NCBI GenBank assembly: GCA_900556585.1
Contig: USPD01000017.1
Coordinates: forward strand, 1 to 24,152
DNA length: 24,152 nucleotides
DNA from: an uncultured Eggerthella sp.
GTDB taxonomy: Bacteria; Actinomycetota; Coriobacteriia; Coriobacteriales; Eggerthellaceae
Reading direction: 5' to 3'
Both the position numbers and the translations under genes were made by a program. Below the pieces are notes generated by a model. That model was not told where the DNA came from. It saw nothing but the letters and a program-made list of their open reading frames with translations, and made no database searches. Below, in pieces: positions 15,433 through 22,343 of the stretch. Each line of letters opens with the position of its first letter. Position 1 is the stretch's first letter.

Positions 15433-16350
15433 ATGCGACAGCTATACCATTTCGCCTTCTTCGACGAGGCATCTAAGCGCGAAATTCGTCGTGCTGTATT
15501 AAAAGGCATTGCTATTCCTGGTCATCAGATTCCCTTTGCTTCCCGCGAAATGCCTATTGGTCGTGGCTGGGGAACAGGCGGATTACAGGTAACGCTTTCT
15601 CTAATTGGGCAAGATGACGTGCTGAAGGTAATTGACCAGGGCGCAGACGATAGCGTAAATGCGGTCAATATTAAAAAGCTTATTGTAGAAACGACCGATG
15701 TTGAGGTAGTGGAAGATACTGAAAAAGCTACGATTATTCAGTCTCGTCATCGTATTCCAGAGCAGCCTTTAACCGCAGAACAGGTACTTGTTTTGCAGGT
15801 TCCAACACCTGAACCGTTGCGAAGCTTTGAGCCAAGTGAAGCCAAGACACTTGTCTTACATGCGGAAGCAGACTATACAGGTGCGTGGCTAGGATTATTT
15901 GACCAAATTATTCGCTACGGCCATACCACTACCAACGCTGATCATCCTTGTTTAGTTGAGGGACGCTATGTTATGGCTCCTTCGCCTATTCCTCGATTTG
16001 ACACGATGAAGCTTCATCAAAGTGAAAATTTAACGCTGTTGGGGGCTGGTCGCGAAAAGAAAATTTATGCCGTACCGCCTTATACCAATGTTGCGCCGCT
16101 TGATTTCGAAGACTATCCCTTTTCGGTTGAAAACTTTGAAGGTAAATATTGCCGTCTTTGTGGCGCAACAGGCGTGTATCTGGACGAGCTTGTTGATGAG
16201 ACAACAGGAGAAACCTATTACCAGTGTAATGACACGGCTTATTGCCACGCTCGCTGTGCGAAGCAGGCTCATGGTATGTCAACTGGTGAAACGGGACTTG
16301 GTTCTTCTGTTGAAACTGCGAACAAAGCTACTTCGAAAGGCGGTAACTAA
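15433..16350 (+). CDS. phnJ: Radical SAM C-P lyase PhnJ
   Basis: PhnJ breaks the carbon-phosphorus bond of ribose-1-phosphonate 5-phosphate, giving an alkane and the 1,2-cyclic phosphate. I choose ATG 15433, five bases after AAGGAG; a GTG at 15427 is possible but lies inside that ribosome site. From the ATG the protein has 305 residues. Iron-sulfur ligands Cys240, Cys243 and Cys265 and the thiyl-forming Cys271 (in CRLCGATGVYLDE and CNDTAYCHARC) correspond to E. coli Cys241, 244, 266 and 272. Gly30 in IPGHQIPFASREMPIGRGWG corresponds to the glycyl radical residue. All key residues are present, so an active lyase is expected. The stop overlaps the phnK ATG (TAATG). Confidence 0.97.
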   Translation: MRQLYHFAFFDEASKREIRRAVLKGIAIPGHQIPFASREMPIGRGWGTGGLQVTLSLIGQDDVLKVIDQGADDSVNAVNIKKLIVETTDVEVVEDTEKATIIQSRHRIPEQPLTAEQVLVLQVPTPEPLRSFEPSEAKTLVLHAEADYTGAWLGLFDQIIRYGHTTTNADHPCLVEGRYVMAPSPIPRFDTMKLHQSENLTLLGAGREKKIYAVPPYTNVAPLDFEDYPFSVENFEGKYCRLCGATGVYLDELVDETTGETYYQCNDTAYCHARCAKQAHGMSTGETGLGSSVETANKATSKGGN

Positions 16351-17201
16351 TGAGCATTCCAGAAATGGAGCAAAATCCCTGCTTGTCGATTTCGCATGTG
16401 TCGAAACGATTTGGGCAAGGGTGTGAATATTGTTTGTCGCCTGACGCTTCGCTGGAGCGAAACGTGTGCCCTCATTGCCATACGGTTCATGCGGTGCGTG
16501 ATGTGAGTATGAATCTTTATCCTGGTGAAATTGTGGGTATTGTAGGCGAATCAGGCAGCGGCAAGTCAACCTTTATGCAGTGTCTCTATTTCGATCAAGA
16601 GGCAACATTAGGCGAAGTGAGAGCGCTTCCTTTTGATGGGGGAGAGCAAAACTTGCTAACTCTTTCTTCTCAACATAAGCGCAAGGTGCGCAATACGGTG
16701 CTTGGCATGGTGTATCAAAATCCTTATTTGGGCTTACGTATGAACTTTTCTTCAATGTCCAACATTGCTGAGCAAATGATTGCGGCAGGAAATCGCAATG
16801 TGGAAGCAATGCGTGCTCGCGGAAATGAATTGCTTGAAAAGGTGAATATTCCACTATGCAGGGCTGGCGAGCCACCTAAGCAATTTTCGGGTGGAATGCA
16901 GCAACGCGTACAGATTGCAAAGGCGCTTTCGAATAACCCACCCATTTTGTTGCTCGATGAGGTAACAACCGGTCTTGATCTTTCTGTTCAGGCAAGTGTG
17001 TTGGATTTGATCTTACAGATTAAGCGAGACTTTGGCGTAAGTATGCTGGTGGTTAGTCATGACCTAGGTGTTATTCGTATGCTGGCTGATAGGACGTTTG
17101 TAATGTTGAATGGCCAAGTAATTGAATCAGGCTTAACTGATCAAATCCTAGAAGACCCTCAACATGCTTATACCCAGCAGTTGGTGTATTCACTTCTTTA
17201 G
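16350..17201 (+). CDS. phnK: C-P lyase associated ABC protein PhnK with four-Cys insertion
   Basis: PhnK is an ABC-type ATPase that docks on the C-P lyase core and is needed for phosphonate use; it is not a transporter. In the 283-residue protein the Walker A motif is GESGSGKST (66-74), the Q-loop is Q123, the signature is FSGGMQQR (179-186), Walker B is ILLLDEV (199-205) and the H-loop is VVSHDLGV. Walker B has DEV where most ABC proteins have DEP. Residues 25-43 hold C25-E-Y-C28 and C40-P-H-C43, a zinc-ribbon-like insertion between the first strand and Walker A that E. coli PhnK lacks. The protein is about 30 residues longer than that homologue. It overlaps phnJ by one base. The next gene, phnM, is 209 bases away across a structured spacer. 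Confidence 0.95.
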   Translation: MSIPEMEQNPCLSISHVSKRFGQGCEYCLSPDASLERNVCPHCHTVHAVRDVSMNLYPGEIVGIVGESGSGKSTFMQCLYFDQEATLGEVRALPFDGGEQNLLTLSSQHKRKVRNTVLGMVYQNPYLGLRMNFSSMSNIAEQMIAAGNRNVEAMRARGNELLEKVNIPLCRAGEPPKQFSGGMQQRVQIAKALSNNPPILLLDEVTTGLDLSVQASVLDLILQIKRDFGVSMLVVSHDLGVIRMLADRTFVMLNGQVIESGLTDQILEDPQHAYTQQLVYSLL

Positions 17202-17220
17202 CCTTTTTTCTCATTCCAAG

Positions 17221-17272
17221 GAGGTTGCCCGTTTTGGTTGGTTTGTCGCTCGTTGGACCGGCGGGCAACCTC
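17221..17272 (+). other. Stem-loop in the phnK-phnM spacer
   Basis: GAGGTTGCCCG (17221-17231) and CGGGCAACCTC (17262-17272) form a perfect 11-pair GC-rich stem enclosing 30 bases. No T run follows, so it is not a simple terminator. It may stabilise or process the upstream phn mRNA. Confidence 0.65.
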
Positions 17273-17291
17273 GAAAGATTGCTTTGGATAG

Positions 17292-17372
17292 GTGAGGTGC
17301 TTTTAGCGGTAAAAGTTCGAGCAGCGTGAGCTAAAACCTATGAGCGATGCGGCTCGTTTGCTGCTACCTCAC
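17292..17372 (+). ncRNA. Candidate three-way-junction leader RNA upstream of phnM
   Basis: An outer helix GTGAGGT/ACCTCAC (17292-17298 with 17366-17372) encloses two hairpins: TTTTAGC/GCTAAAA (17301-17307 with 17330-17336) and GAGC/GCTC (17342-17345 with 17352-17355). CGAGC (17318-17322) in the first loop can also pair with GCTCG (17352-17356), giving a pseudoknot that competes with the second hairpin. No known riboswitch class is recognised. The phnM ribosome site (AGGAG, 17399-17403) lies outside. This is a structural prediction made by eye only. Confidence 0.35.
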
Positions 17373-17410
17373 AAACCTAAAGCTCCGAGTTTTTATACAG
17401 GAGAACGTAA

Positions 17411-18709
17411 ATGGAAGCTAATTCATTAGTAATTCGTGGTGGTAATGTTGTTACTGAAACGGAGATCTTGCCCAATCATGATATCGTTATTAAGCAGGGT
17501 ACTATCGTTGAAATTAAACCAACCTTGGCAAATGCTCGTACTCGTGAAGCAGATGTAAGTGCAGAAACAGGAAATCCTGGATTAGTTATTGACGTTGCAA
17601 CGGGTTTGCCTGTCGTTGATGCTCGTGGGGCATATGTGGTTCCTGGTATGGTGGATATTCATTCCGACTATATTGAGTCAGTTGCTTCTCCACGCCCTAG
17701 TGTGGTTATGGATTTACCAACGTCACTTTATAAAGTAGACCGCGAATTGGTAACGCATGGTGTAACCACTATTTATCATTCGCTTTCAACATATGGCGGA
17801 CATATTTTTGATCACAAACCCATTCGAAATTTTGAAAACGTTCAAAAGCTTTTAGATGCTATTGCGGTAATTCGCAGTGGTGAGGAGCATGATCATCTGA
17901 TTCGTCATCGCCTACATCTACGTGTGGAACTTGATGCGGTTGATCGAGTAGAAGAAATTACTAAGTATCTTGAAGAGGGTAAAGTAGATCTGATTTCGTT
18001 TATGGATCATACTCCTGGCCAGGGTCAATATCGTGATTTGCTGGTATTTAGCAATACGCTTAAAGGATATCGTGACGGCATTAGCGATGCTGAAGTGGAC
18101 GAAATCATTAAAAGCCAGCAAGAAGCAAAAAAGATCGATCCAGTTATGTTGAAGAATTTGGCTGATCTGGCTCATAGCAAAGGCATTTCATTAGCTTCAC
18201 ATGATGATGACTCTACTGAAAAGCTAGAATTCATGGACTCCTTAGGTGCGGTTATTTCTGAATTTCCTATTGATATGAAAACCGCCCATGAGGCACAGGA
18301 ACGAGGAATGCATACATTAGCGGGTGCTCCAAATGTTATGCTTGGCCATAGCCATTCAGGCAATCTTTCTGCACGTGAAGCAGTTCAAGAGGGTGCAATA
18401 GATATGCTATGCAGTGATTATTATCCTGCCGCTTTGATCGATGCAGTGTTTACCTTGCACCGTGAATGTTCAATGAGCCTTCCTACTGCTTTTGCGCTGG
18501 TTACCGCAAATCCTGCAAAAGCTGTTGGTATTGATGATGTGGTTGGCTCTCTTGAAGTAGGCAAGCGTGCTGATATTCTGCTTGTTCGTGAAATTGGGTG
18601 CAATCCAGAAGGAAGCGTTACTACGCCTGTTATTACACGCGCTTTCGTGGGAGGCAATTCAGTTTATCGTTGTCATTATCCTGATCAGCCTCAGGGCTAC
18701 GATCGCTAG
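17411..18709 (+). CDS. phnM: Alpha-D-ribose 1-methylphosphonate 5-triphosphate diphosphatase PhnM
   Basis: PhnM removes pyrophosphate from the ribose-phosphonate 5-triphosphate, making the PhnJ substrate. The 432-residue protein is an amidohydrolase-superfamily metalloenzyme. PGMVDIHSDYIE (78-89) carries His84 and Asp86, the HxD form normal for PhnM. SFMDHTPGQGQYRD, LASHDDDS, MLGHSHSGNLSAREA and MLCSDYYPAALIDAVF supply the other metal and substrate residues. A small insertion between residues 40 and 68 (NARTREADVSAETGNPG) lengthens the N-terminal domain relative to E. coli. CAGGAGAA precedes the ATG. It is separated from phnK by the structured spacer and ends nine bases before phnL. Confidence 0.95.
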   Translation: MEANSLVIRGGNVVTETEILPNHDIVIKQGTIVEIKPTLANARTREADVSAETGNPGLVIDVATGLPVVDARGAYVVPGMVDIHSDYIESVASPRPSVVMDLPTSLYKVDRELVTHGVTTIYHSLSTYGGHIFDHKPIRNFENVQKLLDAIAVIRSGEEHDHLIRHRLHLRVELDAVDRVEEITKYLEEGKVDLISFMDHTPGQGQYRDLLVFSNTLKGYRDGISDAEVDEIIKSQQEAKKIDPVMLKNLADLAHSKGISLASHDDDSTEKLEFMDSLGAVISEFPIDMKTAHEAQERGMHTLAGAPNVMLGHSHSGNLSAREAVQEGAIDMLCSDYYPAALIDAVFTLHRECSMSLPTAFALVTANPAKAVGIDDVVGSLEVGKRADILLVREIGCNPEGSVTTPVITRAFVGGNSVYRCHYPDQPQGYDR

Positions 18710-18718
18710 GAGGCAGTA

Positions 18719-19441
18719 ATGGAATCAGTTGCAGAAAACGAACCATTATTGAGCATTGAAAATCTATCCAAGTCGTTTTATATGCATATGGCAGATAGAC
18801 GTATTCGTGGCTGCCAAAATATTACGTTGGCTGTTCAGGAAGGTGAATTCGTAGGTATTACGGGGCGAAGCGGTTCAGGTAAGTCAACCATTTTGCGCTG
18901 TATCTATCGCACCAATCTTCCTGAATCGGGATCAATTTGGTATCGCTCGGCAAGTTTTAGCAAGGTTAATTTGTGCACCGTAGGCGAGCGTGAGATGATT
19001 CATATTCGTGCTTATGAAATGGGCTATGTTTCTCAGTTTTTAAATGCCCTGCCTCGTCAAACCGCCTACGATATTGTTCTTCAAAGTGCCCTTGAAACGT
19101 TTGGATCAGCAGATATGGATCGTGCCAAAGCAGAAACAGAAGCTATGCTGCGCCACTTTGACATTAGCGAATCGTTATGGCCTTTGTATCCTCGCACTTT
19201 TTCGGGCGGTGAAAAACTTCGACTCAATATTGCTGCTGCTATGATTAAACAGCCTCGCTTGTTGTTGCTTGACGAACCAACAGCTTCACTTGATGCTGCG
19301 TCAAAAATGAAAGTTCGTGAGTTGATTGAGCAGCTTAAAGCGCAAGGCACTACGATGCTGGGTATTTTCCATGACTTAGAGTTTATGGAAGGACTTTGCG
19401 ACCATGAGTTTAATATGCAAAAGGGAAGCATCGTTGTATAA
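18719..19441 (+). CDS. phnL: C-P lyase associated ABC protein PhnL
   Basis: PhnL is an ABC-type ATPase that acts with PhnGHI in the first step of C-P lyase catalysis and can bind the core through PhnK. The 240-residue protein has Walker A GRSGSGKST (49-57), Q-loop Q106 (GYVSQFLNALPRQ, a PhnL-specific context), signature FSGGEKLRLNIA (161-172), Walker B LLLLDEP (181-187) and H-loop FHDLEF. GGAGG lies five bases before the ATG. The gene order K-M-L differs from the K-L-M order of E. coli. A 108-base gap without a clear promoter or terminator separates it from the PHP gene. Confidence 0.95.
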   Translation: MESVAENEPLLSIENLSKSFYMHMADRRIRGCQNITLAVQEGEFVGITGRSGSGKSTILRCIYRTNLPESGSIWYRSASFSKVNLCTVGEREMIHIRAYEMGYVSQFLNALPRQTAYDIVLQSALETFGSADMDRAKAETEAMLRHFDISESLWPLYPRTFSGGEKLRLNIAAAMIKQPRLLLLDEPTASLDAASKMKVRELIEQLKAQGTTMLGIFHDLEFMEGLCDHEFNMQKGSIVV

Positions 19442-19549
19442 ATTAAGCAGCCTATTTGTTGGAAGATAGTCCAATACTATTCAATGATAAGCAATATAGG
19501 ACACTGCTAGAACGCGCATGAATTAAAGGGCGTAAAGGAACAACAAGCT

Positions 19550-20440
19550 ATGAAACCAGATATTACCTTGCAGGAGTTATTGGGATGGGATGGCGTAAGC
19601 AGCCTTCGTGCTGACCTCCATTCTCATTCAACTATTTCAGATGGGTCATATAGCTCAGGTGAGCTGTTGGAGCAGGCAAAACGTAAGGGACTTACTCATC
19701 TTGCCATTACCAATCACGACACAACGGTTGGATTTAACCAAGCGCGGGAAGCTGTGAAAAATATTAATGCTGCCGAACAGGAACAGGACGGTTTGCAAGA
19801 AGGCGGTTTCCCTCTTACCTATACAAGCGGTGTAGAGATTAGTGCTTGGAATCCAAAAACAGGGCGTAAGGTTCATATTTTAGGATTTGGACTAGAGGAA
19901 GATTCTCCCGCAATTTCTGCGTTGTGCACTCCTATACTAGAGGCAAGAACGAATAATACTTTGTGGCAGCAAGAGCAGCTTGAACAGGCCGGTTATGCCC
20001 TTAATAAAGAATTGCTATCCAAGCTACGATTGGCTTCAACAGGCTTTTATAAACAGCATCTCATGGCGGCACTTACTAATGCTCCCTTTACGAGTCAGGA
20101 ATATCAGTTGTTGTATAAGCGCCTGTTTAAAGGTGATGGTATTTGTAAACGTGATATTTCCTATGTTCATATGTGCGACGCTGTATGCGCTATTTGCGAA
20201 GACGGGGGCGTTGCGGTTTTGGCACACCCTGGACAATTGGATAGTTATAGTGCGGTACCAGAATTAGTTGATGTAGGATTGTGGGGTATAGAAAAATATC
20301 ATCCTGATCATACTGAATTAGATTGGGATCGTTGTGACCAGATGGCTTCAGATTACGCTCTCACCTGTACGGGTGGTTCAGATTATCATGGTGTTTTTGG
20401 CGAAGTAAAATGTCTTGGTCAATGTATGCTAAAAAACTAG
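19550..20440 (+). CDS. PHP-domain cyclic phosphodiesterase/phosphatase of the C-P lyase pathway (PhnPP-like)
   Basis: This PHP-superfamily metal hydrolase probably acts on the cyclic ribose phosphate made by PhnJ. A PHP protein from the phn operon of Eggerthella lenta (Elen0235) is known to hydrolyse both ester bonds of this intermediate in sequence, giving ribose 5-phosphate and phosphate. The 296-residue protein has all PHP ligand motifs: DLHSHST (22-28, His24 and His26), Asp31, TNHDT (54-58), SGVEIS with Glu96, VHILGF with His109, His170, AHPG with His226 and GSDYHG with Asp278 and His280. An inserted helical domain (about 120-210) separates motifs as in that subfamily. It closes the operon, where phnP would be expected. 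The exact substrate is inferred from context and family. Confidence 0.87.
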   Translation: MKPDITLQELLGWDGVSSLRADLHSHSTISDGSYSSGELLEQAKRKGLTHLAITNHDTTVGFNQAREAVKNINAAEQEQDGLQEGGFPLTYTSGVEISAWNPKTGRKVHILGFGLEEDSPAISALCTPILEARTNNTLWQQEQLEQAGYALNKELLSKLRLASTGFYKQHLMAALTNAPFTSQEYQLLYKRLFKGDGICKRDISYVHMCDAVCAICEDGGVAVLAHPGQLDSYSAVPELVDVGLWGIEKYHPDHTELDWDRCDQMASDYALTCTGGSDYHGVFGEVKCLGQCMLKN

Positions 20441-20441
20441 T

Positions 20442-20470
20442 TTGAATTTCTGTGTACTTGTCGCTATAAT
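20442..20470 (+). promoter_or_regulatory. Consensus promoter of the tRNA-Gln gene
   Basis: TTGAAT (20442-20447) and TATAAT (20465-20470) are separated by 17 bases. The start would be near 20477, about 85 bases before the tRNA. A weaker TTGTAA/TACAGT pair (20516-20521 and 20538-20543) lies nearer the tRNA. Confidence 0.8.
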
Positions 20471-20560
20471 GTTATGGCTTTTGTGAATTGTCTTTGCTCC
20501 TGCGGGGAATGGCTTTTGTAAGTTCCTGAGGATGTGGTACAGTTCTTTAGGCATAAACAC

Positions 20561-20634
20561 TGGGCCATCGTCCAATGGTAGGACTCTGGTTTTTGGTACC
20601 AGCTATGTAGGTTCGAATCCTGCTGGCCCAGCCA
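20561..20634 (+). tRNA. trnQ: tRNA-Gln (anticodon UUG)
   Basis: The acceptor stem TGGGCCA (20561-20567) pairs with TGGCCCA (20624-20630). The anticodon stem CTGGT/ACCAG (20586-20590 with 20598-20602) encloses TTTTGGT, giving anticodon TTG at 20593-20595, which reads CAA and probably CAG. The T loop GTTCGAATC is standard, and discriminator G20631 is followed by an encoded CCA. All arms are intact. It sits between a consensus promoter and an intrinsic terminator, so it is an independent unit. Confidence 0.97.
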
Positions 20635-20646
20635 GTTTAGTATTTC

Positions 20647-20679
20647 AAAGCGAGTCTTTTTAATAAGGCTCGCTTTTTT
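20647..20679 (+). terminator. Intrinsic terminator after tRNA-Gln
   Basis: AAAGCGAGTCTT (20647-20658) and AAGGCTCGCTTT (20665-20676) form a 12-pair stem with one G-T pair and a six-base loop, followed by TTT. It ends the tRNA transcript 12 bases after the CCA. Confidence 0.92.
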
Positions 20680-20759
20680 ACTACAATGTGATATATGTAC
20701 TACGAAACTCATGCGTTACAAGGTGAAAGCCTTTAGATGTATGGCGGAAGGATCCATAA

Positions 20760-21527
20760 ATGGCAGAATACGTTGAAGGAAAACGTCCTGTTCTTGAAGC
20801 ATTAAGGGCAAAAGTTCCTGTTAAATGCTTGTATGTTGCCGAAGGTCTTAAAGGCGACAAAGTAGTTGATGACGTTGTTCGTCGTTGCCATAAAATGGGC
20901 GTTTCGGTAAAGCAGGTTAGACGTTCTGACCTTGATGCTCGTTCGGAGCGTGGTTCTCATCAGGGCTTAATGTTGGAAACTCGTCCCTATTCTTATGTGA
21001 GTGGGCAAGATATTATTGATGAAGCTAATCGCTATGCGCAAGATCATAATGGTCATGCACTAATTATTATCCTTGATCACATAACTGATGCGGGCAATTT
21101 GGGGGCTATTGCGCGCTCCGCTGAAATTGTTGGTGCTAGTGGCATTATCATTCCCAACAAGCGTTCAGCTCGTGTTACTGCAGCTACGTATAAAAGTTCT
21201 GCAGGTGCTATATCTCATATAAAAGTTGCGCAGGTTAGTAATATCGCTCAAACCATTGAACGTTTGAAAAAAGAAAACTTCTGGGTTGCTGGCGCTTCCG
21301 AACAAGCCCATGATTGCATTTGGGATTCGCCGTTAGCTGGAAGACTTGTTTTGGTAATGGGTAGCGAAGGTGAAGGATTGTCTCGCTTAACTAAAGAACA
21401 TTGCGATTTCTTAGTTGCTCTTCCTCAGGCTGGACATGTTGGTTCGTTGAATGTTGCTCAAGCGGGAACAGCCTGTATGTATGAATGGATGCGCCAGTGT
21501 CGTGAACAGGATAAGAAGGCGCAATAA
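20760..21527 (+). CDS. rlmB: 23S rRNA (guanosine-2'-O)-methyltransferase RlmB
   Basis: A SPOUT-class methyltransferase that in E. coli methylates the ribose of G2251 in 23S rRNA. The 255-residue protein begins with the RlmB hallmark VEGKRPVLEAL (substrate-binding domain, residues 1-75), including SERGSHQGLMLE (62-73). The knot domain has ILDHITDAGNLGAIARSA (104-121), VMGSEGEGLS (199-208) and LPQAGHVGSLNVAQA (221-235). The motif 3 sequence departs slightly from the usual IPM..G..SLNVS form. Arg119 and Glu203 fill the usual catalytic positions. The start ATG follows GGAAGGATCC. It overlaps the next gene by one base, and rlmB-yacP pairing is widespread in Gram-positive bacteria. Confidence 0.93.
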   Translation: MAEYVEGKRPVLEALRAKVPVKCLYVAEGLKGDKVVDDVVRRCHKMGVSVKQVRRSDLDARSERGSHQGLMLETRPYSYVSGQDIIDEANRYAQDHNGHALIIILDHITDAGNLGAIARSAEIVGASGIIIPNKRSARVTAATYKSSAGAISHIKVAQVSNIAQTIERLKKENFWVAGASEQAHDCIWDSPLAGRLVLVMGSEGEGLSRLTKEHCDFLVALPQAGHVGSLNVAQAGTACMYEWMRQCREQDKKAQ

Positions 21528-22066
21528 TGGCTAAAAAACGCAACAAACTTCTTATTGTTGATGGCTACAATGTTTTGCGTAGCGGTTCTCGCTATGTTCA
21601 TATGCGCAATCAAGAAGACTACACCTATGAAAAATTCAATATGGTTCGCGAAGCGCTTATCAGCGATGTAGCAGCTTATGCGGGAAGCGAATATCGTGCC
21701 ATTATTGTTTTTGATGCGGCGGATAATCCTGAATCAGCAGGTAAGACGCAAACTATTGGTGGCGTAAAAGTGATGTTTTCACCGTTTGGATCATCGGCTG
21801 ATAAGGTTATCGAAAAACTATCCCATGATGCACGTGAACGTCGTGTCGAAGTGATGGTTGTTACCAGTGACGCTTCTATTCAGGATGCGGTATTTGGTGG
21901 CGGAGTAGATCGTATGAGTGCAAATGGCTTTAGCTTGGAAATGGATGAATTGTCGGATGAGGCCGATCTTGATAACACCATTAAAGTTGCTTGCAAAAAT
22001 ACGGTAGCTGATAGAATAAGTCCTGATGTCTTAAAAAGGCTTAAAGCGTTACGCGATGGATGCTAA
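21527..22066 (+). CDS. YacP/Rae1-type NYN-domain ribonuclease
   Basis: A 179-residue protein of the YacP-like NYN (PIN-fold) family; the Bacillus subtilis member Rae1 cleaves mRNA in the ribosomal A site. Acidic residues expected for metal binding are visible: Asp12 in LLIVDGYNVLRSG (with the family Asn15), Asp63 in IIVFDAADN, Asp92 in FGSSADKVIEKL, and Asp115 in VVTSDASIQ. The C-terminal 40 residues are helical and charged. It shares one base with the rlmB stop (TAATG), matching the conserved rlmB-yacP order. Naming it rae1 would need proof of ribosome dependence, so I leave the symbol blank. Confidence 0.88.
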   Translation: MAKKRNKLLIVDGYNVLRSGSRYVHMRNQEDYTYEKFNMVREALISDVAAYAGSEYRAIIVFDAADNPESAGKTQTIGGVKVMFSPFGSSADKVIEKLSHDARERRVEVMVVTSDASIQDAVFGGGVDRMSANGFSLEMDELSDEADLDNTIKVACKNTVADRISPDVLKRLKALRDGC

Positions 22067-22148
22067 ATTAAGTGCTGGAATTACCTGCTGAACAATTTCA
22101 TGTTGTTTTCTTCATTTTCCCGTATTCATCCCATTTCTATTACATCTT

Positions 22149-22168
22149 TTTATCGCAAAGGCGATAAA
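22149..22168. other. Perfect hairpin downstream of the NYN ribonuclease gene
   Basis: TTTATCGC (22149-22156) and GCGATAAA (22161-22168) form eight pairs around AAAG. There is no immediate T run on the + strand, so it could be a weak terminator or a protein-binding palindrome. Further on in this 277-base gap lies CTAGGT/ACCTAG (22261-22266 and 22282-22287), a possible operator for the CoA-transferase gene. Confidence 0.45.
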
Positions 22169-22343
22169 TAGTCATTTTGTCATGGATGTTATCTTCTGGT
22201 TTTCTCCTAACACTTTATAATTAATTTATGTTAATCATTAGGGCTACAGGTCCGATATTTCTAGGTTTGTGTAGCACTTGTACCTAGCTATTGGGTTTAT
22301 ACAAACTACTTGCTACTTGCCTAGAATAAGGGAGGAGAATTTT

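Noticed and set aside
17650..17680. PhnM as a second degenerate amidohydrolase because it has H-S-D instead of HxH
   Set aside because: The HxD form is normal for PhnM, and the other ligand motifs are intact.
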